A DNA stretch of 5,789 nt from an uncultured Gemmatimonadota bacterium (GTDB lineage: Bacteria; Gemmatimonadota; Gemmatimonadetes; Gemmatimonadales; Gemmatimonadaceae), in contig CAMPKM010000208.1 of NCBI GenBank assembly GCA_946887155.1, positions 1-5,789 on the forward strand, in the 5' to 3' direction. Positions 1 through 5,789 of this stretch are shown one piece after another. How positions within the stretch are numbered: position 1 is the stretch's first letter; every line of letters begins with the position of its first letter. The position numbers were made by a program, and so were the translations under genes. The notes beneath the pieces are model-generated. The model did not search any database and had not been told where the DNA came from. It saw only the letters and a list, made by a program, of their open reading frames with translations.

Positions 1-519
1 CGCGCCCTCTTCGGCCGGCTGGAAGATGAACTTCACCGTGCCCGGGATCTCGGCTTTCATTGCCGTGAGCATTTCCGCCACGCCCATCAGGATCGCCACG
101 TGGTTGTCGTGGCCGCAGGCGTGCATGACGCCGACTTCCTGCCCGTTGTACTGCGTCTTCACCGTCGACTTGAATGGCAGGTCGACTTCCTCCGTCACGG
201 GCAAGGCATCCATGTCGGCGCGCAGCGCGACGACCGGGCCGGGACGTCCACCGCGCAAGACACCCACGACGCCGGTGTGCGCGACGCCGGTCTTCACTTC
301 GAGACCGAGCTTCTGGAGGTGCTCGGCGACGATCTTCGACGTCCGCAGTTCGCGGTTGCCGAGTTCCGGGTGTTCATGAAAGTCGCGTCGCCACGCGACA
401 ACCTTGGCTTCCAGCTCCTTCGATCTCCTATCGATCTCTGCTTGGAGACGATTACCCTGTTGGGCTGCCAAGTCCTGTGTTGCGATGAGACTGAGGAGCA
501 AGACGATTTTGTGGCGCAT
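1..519 (-). CDS. M20-family metallo-amidohydrolase/peptidase, N-terminal part, probably exported
   Basis: The product is the first 173 residues of a zinc-type amidohydrolase; the gene continues past the left edge. Residues 1-19 look like a signal peptide (MRHK, hydrophobic IVLLLSLIA, then LAA before Gln20), so the enzyme probably acts in the periplasm or outside. Family landmarks are RRDFHEHPELG (44-54), ADMDALP (101-107), MHACGHDNH (132-140) with likely metal ligands Cys135 and His137, and QPAEEG (167-172) with the probable catalytic and ligand glutamates. This pattern fits the M20D/hippurate hydrolase-IAA-amino-acid hydrolase group, which cleaves N-acyl amino acid or related amide bonds; the actual substrate cannot be read. 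The ATG at 519-517 is chosen because it begins the signal peptide; a weak AGG (529-527) lies 7 nt upstream. The gap from the RND gene is 267 bp, so co-transcription is uncertain. Family is confident, specificity unknown. Confidence 0.93.
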   Translation of the reverse strand, partial: MRHKIVLLLSLIATQDLAAQQGNRLQAEIDRRSKELEAKVVAWRRDFHEHPELGNRELRTSKIVAEHLQKLGLEVKTGVAHTGVVGVLRGGRPGPVVALRADMDALPVTEEVDLPFKSTVKTQYNGQEVGVMHACGHDNHVAILMGVAEMLTAMKAEIPGTVKFIFQPAEEGA

Positions 520-578
520 GTCTGGGCCTGATGTTTGGGAACGATTGCCGCGGGTAGAGCGAACACGGGCGACGCCGA

Positions 579-596
579 AACACTGAGGAACACTGA
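579..596. repeat. Short direct repeat AACACTGA x2
   Basis: AACACTGA occurs at 579-586 and again at 589-596, a 10-bp period with GG between the copies. It lies in the left arm of the large palindrome; the right arm has only a single related GTGTTCCT (699-706). The duplication is probably a local slippage event in that arm, or it could be a protein-binding direct repeat. Nothing else supports a regulator site. Confidence 0.6.
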
Positions 597-683
597 ACTG
601 CAGGCGAGAACCGGGACACCCGCCACCGATTGCGTAAGGTACCGACAGGCCGTGGGCAGGGTGTCCCGGTTCTCGCCTGCAGT
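597..683. repeat. Perfect 25-bp inverted repeat with 37-nt loop
   Basis: Bases 597-621 are the exact reverse complement of 659-683. The arm begins ACTGCAGGCGAG and ends GGGACACCC. The loop, 622-658, contains the palindrome GGTACC (638-643). A perfect 25-bp match inside otherwise diverged arms means this core is either under stronger constraint or has been homogenised more recently than the outer arms. It is the centre of the larger palindrome listed separately. Confidence 0.95.
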
Positions 684-786
684 ACCCGCGTTACTCCGGT
701 GTTCCTGCGTAGTCCGCGATCAGCCTTACCTGTGGCGATCGTTCTTAATTACGTATGGGCCCGCACCGACGTTAAATCGCCCGTAA

Positions 787-3700
787 CTAGATCGTTTCTA
801 AACCGAAGTCACCTCGAACATCCATTGGCGAGCGCCCCCGCTTCTGTCGCCCCAGAAGCATCGCCGGCACCACGAACATCGCCCCGAGCGTCCCGAAAAT
901 CGTTCCCCCAGCGGTGGCGAGCGCGATCGCCCCGAAAATGTCCTGGGTGGACGTACCTACCGCCAACGGAATCAGGCTTGCCAGCGATGTGAGCGTTACC
1001 AGCACCACCATGCTCGCGCGATCGAGCGCGGCTCGCAGCACTTCCATTCGCCCGAGGCCCAGCGGACGGCCCGGCTTCCGCGCCTTGCGGCGAGCGAGCC
1101 CGGCGTCGGTCACCAGGATCGCCTGGTTGACCGCCAGGCCGATCACCAGGATGACGCCCACCGCCGCCTCGCGCGTGAACGCCGCCTTCATCACCCAGAA
1201 CGCGAAGATCACGCCGCCTAACGCGATCGGCAGGCTCAGGAAGATGATCGTCGTGGCCCAGATGGAATCAAAGACCAGCGCCACCGCCAGGATCACCAGC
1301 GCGATGCCGATCCCGAAGACCAGCCAGAGGCCCTTCTCGCTGTCGTCAGGCGTGAAGAAGCCGAACCCGGCCTCCTCGACCTTGTAGCCCGCCGGCGGCG
1401 TGATGGATTTCATGAACGCGTCGTGCGTCCGCTGCGCCAGCCGGTTCGGGCCCCGGAATTCGTACGCCACGGTCCGCATGTACTGCTGGTCCTCGCGGTC
1501 GATCGCCGACAGCAGGTCGCGCTCGTCGATCTCCGCCACGGTGCCGATCGGTACCGCGCCACCATCGGGCGTCGGGATCAGCGCATCGCGCAGCTCGTCG
1601 AGCGAACGCGTGTTGGCGCCCACGTCCTTGACGCTGACCGGGATCTCATCGCCGCCGATTTCGAGCAACTGCGCGCCGACGCTGCCTCGCATTTCGCGCC
1701 CTACCGCGACCCCGAAGTCCTGCGAGGTGAGGCCGTATCGCGCCAGCGCGGCCCGATCGGGCGAGATCGTCACGCCCGTGGCTTTCTCGCGCTGGAATCC
1801 GGCGGCGGTGCTGATGTCGACATTCCGCACGCGCGGGATTTTCTCCAGCCGCTCCTTGAGGTCCATCGCCATCTGTTCGACGCCGGAGAACGAGTATCCC
1901 ATCACGCGGATGCGATACGATGCCATGCTCGACGACCCGAAGCCTGACGAGAAGCCGGGGCCGGACCCCCGCACGCTCACCGACGCACCACCGATGAACA
2001 CGGCGCGTTGCGTCATGCGCTCTTCCATCTCGAGCGGGATCGCGGTGAGCTCATGCTCGCGCGTGAACGTCACGATAATCGAGCCGCCGGTGATGCCGTT
2101 GCTTCGTGATCGCACCGACTCGACACCCTGCTGTCCGACGGCGATCGCCTCCATTTCACGGACGGCGGCGTCGAGCGTCACCGGATCGGAACCGCGCGGA
2201 AAGCTGATGTTCGCGGCGAGGTACGTACGCTGCCCGAAGCCGAACCCGCCAAAGGCGAACCGTGGCACCTTCTTGATGAACACCCAGGTCAAGGCCACCA
2301 GCATGACCGCCGTGAGCGTGAGCGTGGCTACCCGGAACCGGATCATCGGCGCGAGTATGCGGGCATAGAACCGCCGCGAGCGGCGCCACGACGCCTCGTT
2401 GATCCGGTGGCCCGATGCCAGCGCGGGGATCATCACGACCGAGGCGAGCACGGACCAGGCGAGCGCCATCGTGAATGCGGCCGCAAACGGCATGAACGCT
2501 GCGCGGGCATTCCCCTGCAGGTACAGGAACGGGAACAGAACAACCGCGGTCGTGAGTGTGGCGCCAATGACCGCTGGAGTGATCCTGGCAGCGGCGTCGG
2601 CGCGTGCGTCACGGGTGTCGGGCACGGTGCCCAGCCGCTCGGCCACTACCAGCCCATTCTGGACCAGGATCCCGATGCCCATCGCCAGGCCGGCCAGCGT
2701 GAGCATGTTGGCGGGGATCTTGAAGACATAAAGCCCGAATGCGGTACCGGCGATCGAAACGGCGGCGCTGCCCATGACCAGGGCGACGGCCCTGAAGTCC
2801 CGCAGCATGACTGCGATGACGAGGATCACGGCCGCGAACGCAATCGCGCCACGCAACAGCAGGTTGTTCAGTTGCTCCTTGAGCTCCTCGCTCTCATCGG
2901 TCACGACCCGCAGGTCGACGGCCGGCGGCAGCGTCGGTCGTATGGCGTCCAGCGCCGCGCGCAAGGCAGTCGCGGTCTTGACCGCGTCGGCGCCGGATTG
3001 TCGCGTGATGTCGATCGTGACCGCCGGCTGGCCGTTGATGCGGTTGAATCGACCCCCGGCGTCTTCCTCGGGGCGAACCGTCGCCAGTTCGCCGAGCCTG
3101 AACACGCGGCCGCGACCTCGCACGGGGAGGTTCCCGAGCTCCTCGATGGCATTCGGCTGGTCACGGAGCGTAACCTCGAATTCGCTGACCCCGCGCTGCT
3201 CCTCACCTAACGACTGGACGAGTCGGGCATCGCGGATGGCCTGCGCCAGCGCCAGGGGCGACACACCCAGTTGTCGCAGGAGCCTGGCCTCGTACGAAAC
3301 CGTCACGGAAAAATCGGTGCCGCCAAACGCAGTGACCCCGGCCACGCCGGAGACCGCCGAGATGCGCGGGTTGATCTCTTCATCGGCCAGCTTCTGCAGC
3401 GCGCCGGCGGTGTAGGGGCCGGTGACGGTCAGCGTGAAGAGCGTCGGTTCCTGCAACTCGGTGGGCACATAGTTCATCACCGACGGCCGCGACACGCCGC
3501 GCGGAAATTCGGGCGCGAGAATCTCCAGCCGCTCGAGGATCGACAGGCGCGCGATCTGGACGTCGGTATTCGGGTCCAGCTCGGCGGTGATCGACGCTGC
3601 CCCCTCGTTCGAGCTGCTGCGGGTCTTTCGCACCCCGCGGACGCCCTGGATCGCCGACTCGATAGGCGATGCAACGTACATCTCTATCAACTCGGCCGAC

Positions 3701-3855
3701 GCACCGTTCCAGGTCGAGGAGATCCGCAGCCGGGGCAGCTCCACCGTGGTGCGCGTCGCCAGCGCCAGCCGCGCGAACGAGACCACCCCGCCCAGTACGA
3801 TCACGATGCTCGTCGCCCAGACGACAGCGGGTCGGGAAGCAGCCCAGCGAATCAT
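787..3855 (-). CDS. RND-superfamily efflux permease, second subunit of a pair (RND-B), atypical proton-relay residues
   Basis: This complete 1022-residue inner-membrane permease has the normal RND (ACR_tran, TC 2.A.6) length and layout: TM1 about 11-32, periplasmic porter domain to about 330, TM2-TM6 about 333-479, TM7 about 508-527, second periplasmic domain to about 840, TM8-TM12 about 841-1003. Porter repeats are recognisable at 182-210 (LLRQLGVSPLALAQAI) and 693-722 (ALARYGLTSQDFGVAV). The family exports drugs, metals or lipophiles using the proton gradient; the substrate here is not readable. TM4 reads GIGILVQNGLVV, giving Gln399-Asn400 where AcrB has Asp407-Asp408. TM10 reads GLAVNQAILV, giving Asn910 where AcrB has Lys940. 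Direct energisation by this subunit is therefore doubtful. The segment after TM7 (533-540, FAFGGFGF) and 630-643 are unusually Phe/Gly- or Gly/Ser-rich. The start is the ATG at 3855, overlapping RND-A's stop, with GAGG 7 nt upstream. The third-last leucine-type codon is a rare TTA (801-799). Family is certain; partner role is inferred. Confidence 0.96.
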   Translation of the reverse strand: MIRWAASRPAVVWATSIVIVLGGVVSFARLALATRTTVELPRLRISSTWNGASAELIEMYVASPIESAIQGVRGVRKTRSSSNEGAASITAELDPNTDVQIARLSILERLEILAPEFPRGVSRPSVMNYVPTELQEPTLFTLTVTGPYTAGALQKLADEEINPRISAVSGVAGVTAFGGTDFSVTVSYEARLLRQLGVSPLALAQAIRDARLVQSLGEEQRGVSEFEVTLRDQPNAIEELGNLPVRGRGRVFRLGELATVRPEEDAGGRFNRINGQPAVTIDITRQSGADAVKTATALRAALDAIRPTLPPAVDLRVVTDESEELKEQLNNLLLRGAIAFAAVILVIAVMLRDFRAVALVMGSAAVSIAGTAFGLYVFKIPANMLTLAGLAMGIGILVQNGLVVAERLGTVPDTRDARADAAARITPAVIGATLTTAVVLFPFLYLQGNARAAFMPFAAAFTMALAWSVLASVVMIPALASGHRINEASWRRSRRFYARILAPMIRFRVATLTLTAVMLVALTWVFIKKVPRFAFGGFGFGQRTYLAANISFPRGSDPVTLDAAVREMEAIAVGQQGVESVRSRSNGITGGSIIVTFTREHELTAIPLEMEERMTQRAVFIGGASVSVRGSGPGFSSGFGSSSMASYRIRVMGYSFSGVEQMAMDLKERLEKIPRVRNVDISTAAGFQREKATGVTISPDRAALARYGLTSQDFGVAVGREMRGSVGAQLLEIGGDEIPVSVKDVGANTRSLDELRDALIPTPDGGAVPIGTVAEIDERDLLSAIDREDQQYMRTVAYEFRGPNRLAQRTHDAFMKSITPPAGYKVEEAGFGFFTPDDSEKGLWLVFGIGIALVILAVALVFDSIWATTIIFLSLPIALGGVIFAFWVMKAAFTREAAVGVILVIGLAVNQAILVTDAGLARRKARKPGRPLGLGRMEVLRAALDRASMVVLVTLTSLASLIPLAVGTSTQDIFGAIALATAGGTIFGTLGAMFVVPAMLLGRQKRGRSPMDVRGDFGLETI
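3852..3855 (-). other. ATGA stop-start overlap coupling RND-A to RND-B
   Basis: On the minus strand the bases 3855-3852 read ATGA. ATG starts RND-B and TGA (3854-3852) ends RND-A. Such 4-nt overlaps usually mean the two genes share one mRNA and that translation of the second depends partly on termination of the first, which suits fixed subunit stoichiometry. The overlap is seen directly; coupling is inferred. Confidence 0.9.
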
Positions 3856-5789
3856 GCTTCGACCTCGACGATATCACGCGATCGGACGGCCGTTCCTGAT
3901 TCCCGATTCCCGATTCCCGATTCCCGTCGTCTTTCGAGGACCGCGTACGCCGTCGGCAGCAGGAAGAACGTGACCAGCAGCGCCGACACGCTCCCGCCGA
4001 TGATACCCGCCGCGAGCGGCTTGTACAACTCGCCGCCGCTCCCCCAGCCGAACAGCAGCGGCAGCACGCCGGTGATCGTCGTGATCAGCGTCATGGCGAT
4101 GGCACGCAATCGCTGCCGGCCGCCGAGGAGCACCGATTCCTCAACGGTGTGTCCCATTTCGCGGAACCGGCGAATGGCGTCGAGCTTCACCACCGCTTCG
4201 TTGTCCGCCATGCCGATCATGACCACGATGCCGATGAGCGCCACGACATTGATGCTCTGGCCGGTCATCCACAGGAACACCAGCCCGCCGGCCGCGGCCA
4301 GCGGCACGGTCAGCATAACGACGAGGGGCACGGTGAAGGACGCGAATTCACCGGCGAGCACGAGGAACACGAGGCAGGCAGCGAGCACGGCGACCAGCAG
4401 CAATTCGTTCGTGGTCCTTCGCTGCTCGGCGTCCGCACCAGTGACCGCCCACGATACGCCGGCAGGCAGCCGGAATTCTTCCATGGCCGCTGTCACATCG
4501 TCATTCGCGCGCGATGTTCCGCCGCTCTGGATCAGTCCTTCGACCGCCACGACCGGGCGCTGGCCGACGCGCACCACTTCAACGGGCGCCCGGACCTCGT
4601 TCGCCTGCACGAGTTGTGACACGGGAACACCGCCGACCACGGCGTTCAGCGCTTCCGCCAGGTCTTCGTTCGCGCTTCCCGCATAACGAACAGAAATCGG
4701 CGTCCGGCGATCGGTTTCCCGGAGTTCCGTCGCCGAAACCCCGCCGAGCCCACCGGCAACCGCGTTGGCCACCGCCTGGATGCTGAGGCCACGCTCCGCA
4801 ATCCGGTCCCGAGCGAGCGTCACTTCGACGACCGGCTGCATGCCTTCCTGGGCATCGCGCACGTCGGACAGGGAAGGCAGTGCCCGCATCAGCGAGCGCA
4901 CCGAATCGGCCCAGCGGCTTGCTTCGTCATACGTGCGCGCCGAGAGCTCAACGCGCACGATACGGCCTTCGCGGCCGATCAGGCTTCCGAACTCCGACGC
5001 GCCGGCGACATCGAGTGCCAGCATGCCGCCACCGGCCAGGTCGGGCAGCGCGGCGCGGATCTCGTTCGCCAGCTCGGTGGCGCCCTTGTTCGCCGGTACC
5101 GGCAGGATGAGCTGCGCCGTGGAGGACGAACCCGGTTCGGCGCCGGCCAGGATCTCTTCGTCGGTGGCAGTACCCACGCGGGCGTACACGCCGGTCGAGC
5201 CTAACGAATGGGCGACGTCCTCCAGCCGCTTGGCCTGCCGCGTGGTTTCCTCGATCGCGGTCCCCTCGGTGAGGTTGAGCGACGCCACCACGACGCGCTC
5301 GTCGACCTGCGGCAGGATCTCGCGCGGCAACTGCATGGTTACCCAGGCGGTAAATGCAACGCCGGCCAGCGTGATGCCGAAGACCATCGCCGGGTTCGCG
5401 AGCGACCACTTCATCCCGCGTTCGTAGATGCCCTCGAACCAGTGACCGGCCTGCGCCAGGACATCGGTTCGCCGGACCGCCGGGCCTGCGGTCTGTGGCT
5501 TGTGGCTCCTCCGCGCCTTACGCCGTCGCCTGCCGATCACCATCACCGGCATCAGCGTGAGCGCGAGGATGAGCGACGCGCCCACCGACGTTACGACCGA
5601 CAGCGACAAGTCGCGGAACAATGCTGCCGCGAGCCCCTGGACGAACACGATGGGCCCGAAGACCAGCAGTGTCGTCAGCGTGCCCGCCGTCAGCGGTCCC
5701 GAAACCTCTTCGGTGGCCACTCGCGCCGCTTCGGCGTGCGGGAGGCCTTCCTCGCGCTTTCGCGCCGATGCCTCCGCCACCACGATGGC
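3852..5789 (-). CDS. RND-superfamily efflux permease, first subunit of a pair (RND-A), C-terminal 645 residues
   Basis: The reading frame is open to the right edge, so the N-terminus and TM1-TM4 core are outside the window. The first visible residues, AIVVAEASARKREEG, are the end of the TM4 signature that normally follows the proton-relay Asp pair. Counting from that Ala: TM5 about 29-53, TM6 about 60-87, a basic cytoplasmic linker 88-128 (RRRRKARRSHK), TM7 about 133-152, periplasmic domain 153-460, TM8-TM12 about 462-618. The sequence LPREILPQVDERVVVASLNL (154-173) after TM7 and the porter segment RIAERGLSIQAVANAV (329-344) are typical of RND pumps. TM10 reads GMADNEAVVKLDAI (526-539): no Lys at the AcrB 940 position, but charged D, E, K and D nearby. 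After TM12 a roughly 25-residue tail is encoded partly by a 7-bp tandem repeat. It is translationally coupled to RND-B and probably shares a heteromeric pump with it. The substrate is unknown, and drug versus metal class is not decidable here. Confidence 0.95.
   Translation of the reverse strand, partial: AIVVAEASARKREEGLPHAEAARVATEEVSGPLTAGTLTTLLVFGPIVFVQGLAAALFRDLSLSVVTSVGASLILALTLMPVMVIGRRRRKARRSHKPQTAGPAVRRTDVLAQAGHWFEGIYERGMKWSLANPAMVFGITLAGVAFTAWVTMQLPREILPQVDERVVVASLNLTEGTAIEETTRQAKRLEDVAHSLGSTGVYARVGTATDEEILAGAEPGSSSTAQLILPVPANKGATELANEIRAALPDLAGGGMLALDVAGASEFGSLIGREGRIVRVELSARTYDEASRWADSVRSLMRALPSLSDVRDAQEGMQPVVEVTLARDRIAERGLSIQAVANAVAGGLGGVSATELRETDRRTPISVRYAGSANEDLAEALNAVVGGVPVSQLVQANEVRAPVEVVRVGQRPVVAVEGLIQSGGTSRANDDVTAAMEEFRLPAGVSWAVTGADAEQRRTTNELLLVAVLAACLVFLVLAGEFASFTVPLVVMLTVPLAAAGGLVFLWMTGQSINVVALIGIVVMIGMADNEAVVKLDAIRRFREMGHTVEESVLLGGRQRLRAIAMTLITTITGVLPLLFGWGSGGELYKPLAAGIIGGSVSALLVTFFLLPTAYAVLERRRESGIGNRESGTAVRSRDIVEVEA
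3863..3866 (-). promoter_or_regulatory. Ribosome binding site of RND-B
   Basis: GAGG on the minus strand lies 7 nt before the ATG at 3855, good Shine-Dalgarno spacing. It is inside the last codons of RND-A (the VEVEA tail), so RND-B can also be initiated independently of read-through. It supports 3855 as the true start. Confidence 0.7.
3898..3925. repeat. Four tandem copies of a 7-bp unit (GATTCCC / GGGAATC), four-tract G-quadruplex pattern
   Basis: The plus strand carries GATTCCC four times without a mismatch; the minus (mRNA-sense) strand is therefore GGG-AATC four times. This fits the G3N4 four-tract pattern for a G-quadruplex. It lies inside the 3' end of RND-A, after TM12, and encodes the low-complexity tail RESGIGNRESG (fragment residues 622-632). 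Because 7 is not a multiple of 3, any change of one or two units shifts the frame of the tail and moves the stop; a change of three units keeps the frame. The RND-B start lies about 43 nt downstream. Confidence 0.95.
5494..5507. repeat. Two tandem copies of a 7-bp unit (TGTGGCT / AGCCACA)
   Basis: TGTGGCT occurs at 5494-5500 and immediately again at 5501-5507. It lies in the codons for SHKPQ in the cytoplasmic TM6-TM7 linker of RND-A, a part of RND proteins that is variable in length. It is the second perfect heptanucleotide tandem repeat in the same gene. With only two copies it could be chance. Confidence 0.55.

Larger units (their letters stand above)
523..763. repeat. Large imperfect palindrome filling the intergenic gap (MITE/REP-like or structured RNA)
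   Basis: The two halves of the 520-786 gap are inverted, diverged copies of one sequence. Visible helices, outside to inside: 523-530 with 756-763 (8 bp, core GGGCC/GGCCC, possibly chance); 535-557 with 726-704+22, i.e. 726-748 (23 bp, 17 Watson-Crick plus 6 G.U in plus-strand RNA); 586-595 with 697-706 (10 bp, one G.U); and 597-621 with 659-683 (25 bp, perfect). The apical loop is 622-658. Between helices the right arm carries a few more bases than the left. No transposase is present, no target-site duplication was recognised, and no T-tract follows the stem on either strand, so a simple intrinsic terminator is unlikely. Non-autonomous miniature element, REP-like palindrome or hairpin RNA are all possible. 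The palindrome is seen directly; its nature is inference. Confidence 0.85.
520..786. other. Intergenic gap between RND-B and the M20 gene
   Basis: No convincing protein gene lies in these 267 bp. They hold the large palindrome (523-763) and a short A/T-richer stretch (741-756 and 771-778) next to the RND-B stop. No clear -35/-10 pair could be recognised on the minus strand for the M20 gene, and no stem followed by a T-run was found for either strand, so whether M20 has its own promoter is open. The short peptides readable in both arms (GVPVLACS, ALP.AIV) are a by-product of the inverted repeat. Confidence 0.8.

Noticed and set aside
130..150. HDNH in place of the more usual HDGH in the M20 metal motif as a sign of inactivity
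   Set aside because: The ligand Cys and His and the downstream Glu pair are intact, and variation at this Gly position is compatible with active family members.
597..683. Intrinsic terminator for RND-B
   Set aside because: The stem is very long with a 37-nt loop and neither strand has a T-run after it. Rho-dependent or no termination is as likely.
535..748. Two short peptides with shared words (GVPVLACS and ALP.AIV), one on each strand of the intergenic gap
   Set aside because: The similarity follows automatically from the inverted repeat. Neither frame has a good ribosome site or coding character, and three of the codon differences being synonymous is too few to argue for coding.
727..780. 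Promoter for the M20 gene in the A/T-richer stretch
   Set aside because: No hexamer pair with acceptable spacing was convincing on the minus strand; the A/T richness is partly the palindrome's right arm.
1400..2368. 322-codon open frame on the plus strand opposite RND-B
   Set aside because: It is the reverse-strand shadow of a strongly G/C-third-position gene. The protein is Ser/Arg/Pro-rich without domain features, and the minus-strand frame is an unmistakable RND permease.
3271..4686. 471-codon open frame on the plus strand across the RND-A/RND-B junction
   Set aside because: It runs antisense to two well-supported genes, reads through the 7-bp repeat (DSRFPIPDSRR) and shows no recognisable fold. 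Its length is explained by high GC.
5781..5783. GTG at 5783 as the start of RND-A
   Set aside because: The frame stays open to the edge, and the residues Ala-Ile before this Val belong to the conserved end of TM4, so this is an internal valine.

Overview
The window looks like chromosomal DNA of a high-GC Gram-negative bacterium. By eye, third codon positions are strongly G/C and TTA leucine codons are very rare. The transporter pair, the probably exported M20 amidohydrolase and the dispersed 7-bp tandem repeats would suit an environmental lineage such as Acidobacteriota or Gemmatimonadota, but no marker gene here settles the taxon. All three protein genes lie on the minus strand, so the biological order runs from high to low coordinates.

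First in transcription order (5789 to 3852) is the C-terminal 645 residues of an RND-superfamily efflux permease, here called RND-A. The window edge cuts it just after the TM4 signature. Its stop codon overlaps the start of the second gene in an ATGA quartet, and the second gene (3855 to 787) is a complete 1022-residue RND permease, RND-B. The overlap and the complementary oddities of the two proteins suggest a co-translated pair forming one heteromeric inner-membrane pump, in the manner of MdtB/MdtC. RND-B lacks the TM4 aspartate used for proton relay (Gln399-Asn400 instead) and the TM10 lysine (Asn910). RND-A has its own TM10 signature. An adaptor and outer-membrane factor would be expected upstream, outside the window.

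Between the RND pair and the next gene is a 267-bp gap (520-786), almost entirely filled by a large imperfect palindrome (about 523-763) with a perfect 25-bp inner stem. In a plus-strand RNA the outer 23-bp arm pairs without interruption, because every non-Watson-Crick position is a G.U wobble. This is the most unusual structure in the window and could be a MITE-like or REP-like element or a structured RNA.

The last gene (519 to beyond 1) is the N-terminal 173 residues of an M20-family amidohydrolase/peptidase with a signal peptide and the HACGHD metal-binding motif.

Smaller signals include a four-copy GGGAATC tandem repeat inside the 3' end of RND-A, which fits a four-tract G-quadruplex pattern just upstream of the coupled start. 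There is also a two-copy AGCCACA repeat in the TM6-TM7 linker of RND-A. Finally, three of the four TTA codons in the RND genes sit inside the same heptamer, CGTTAGG.
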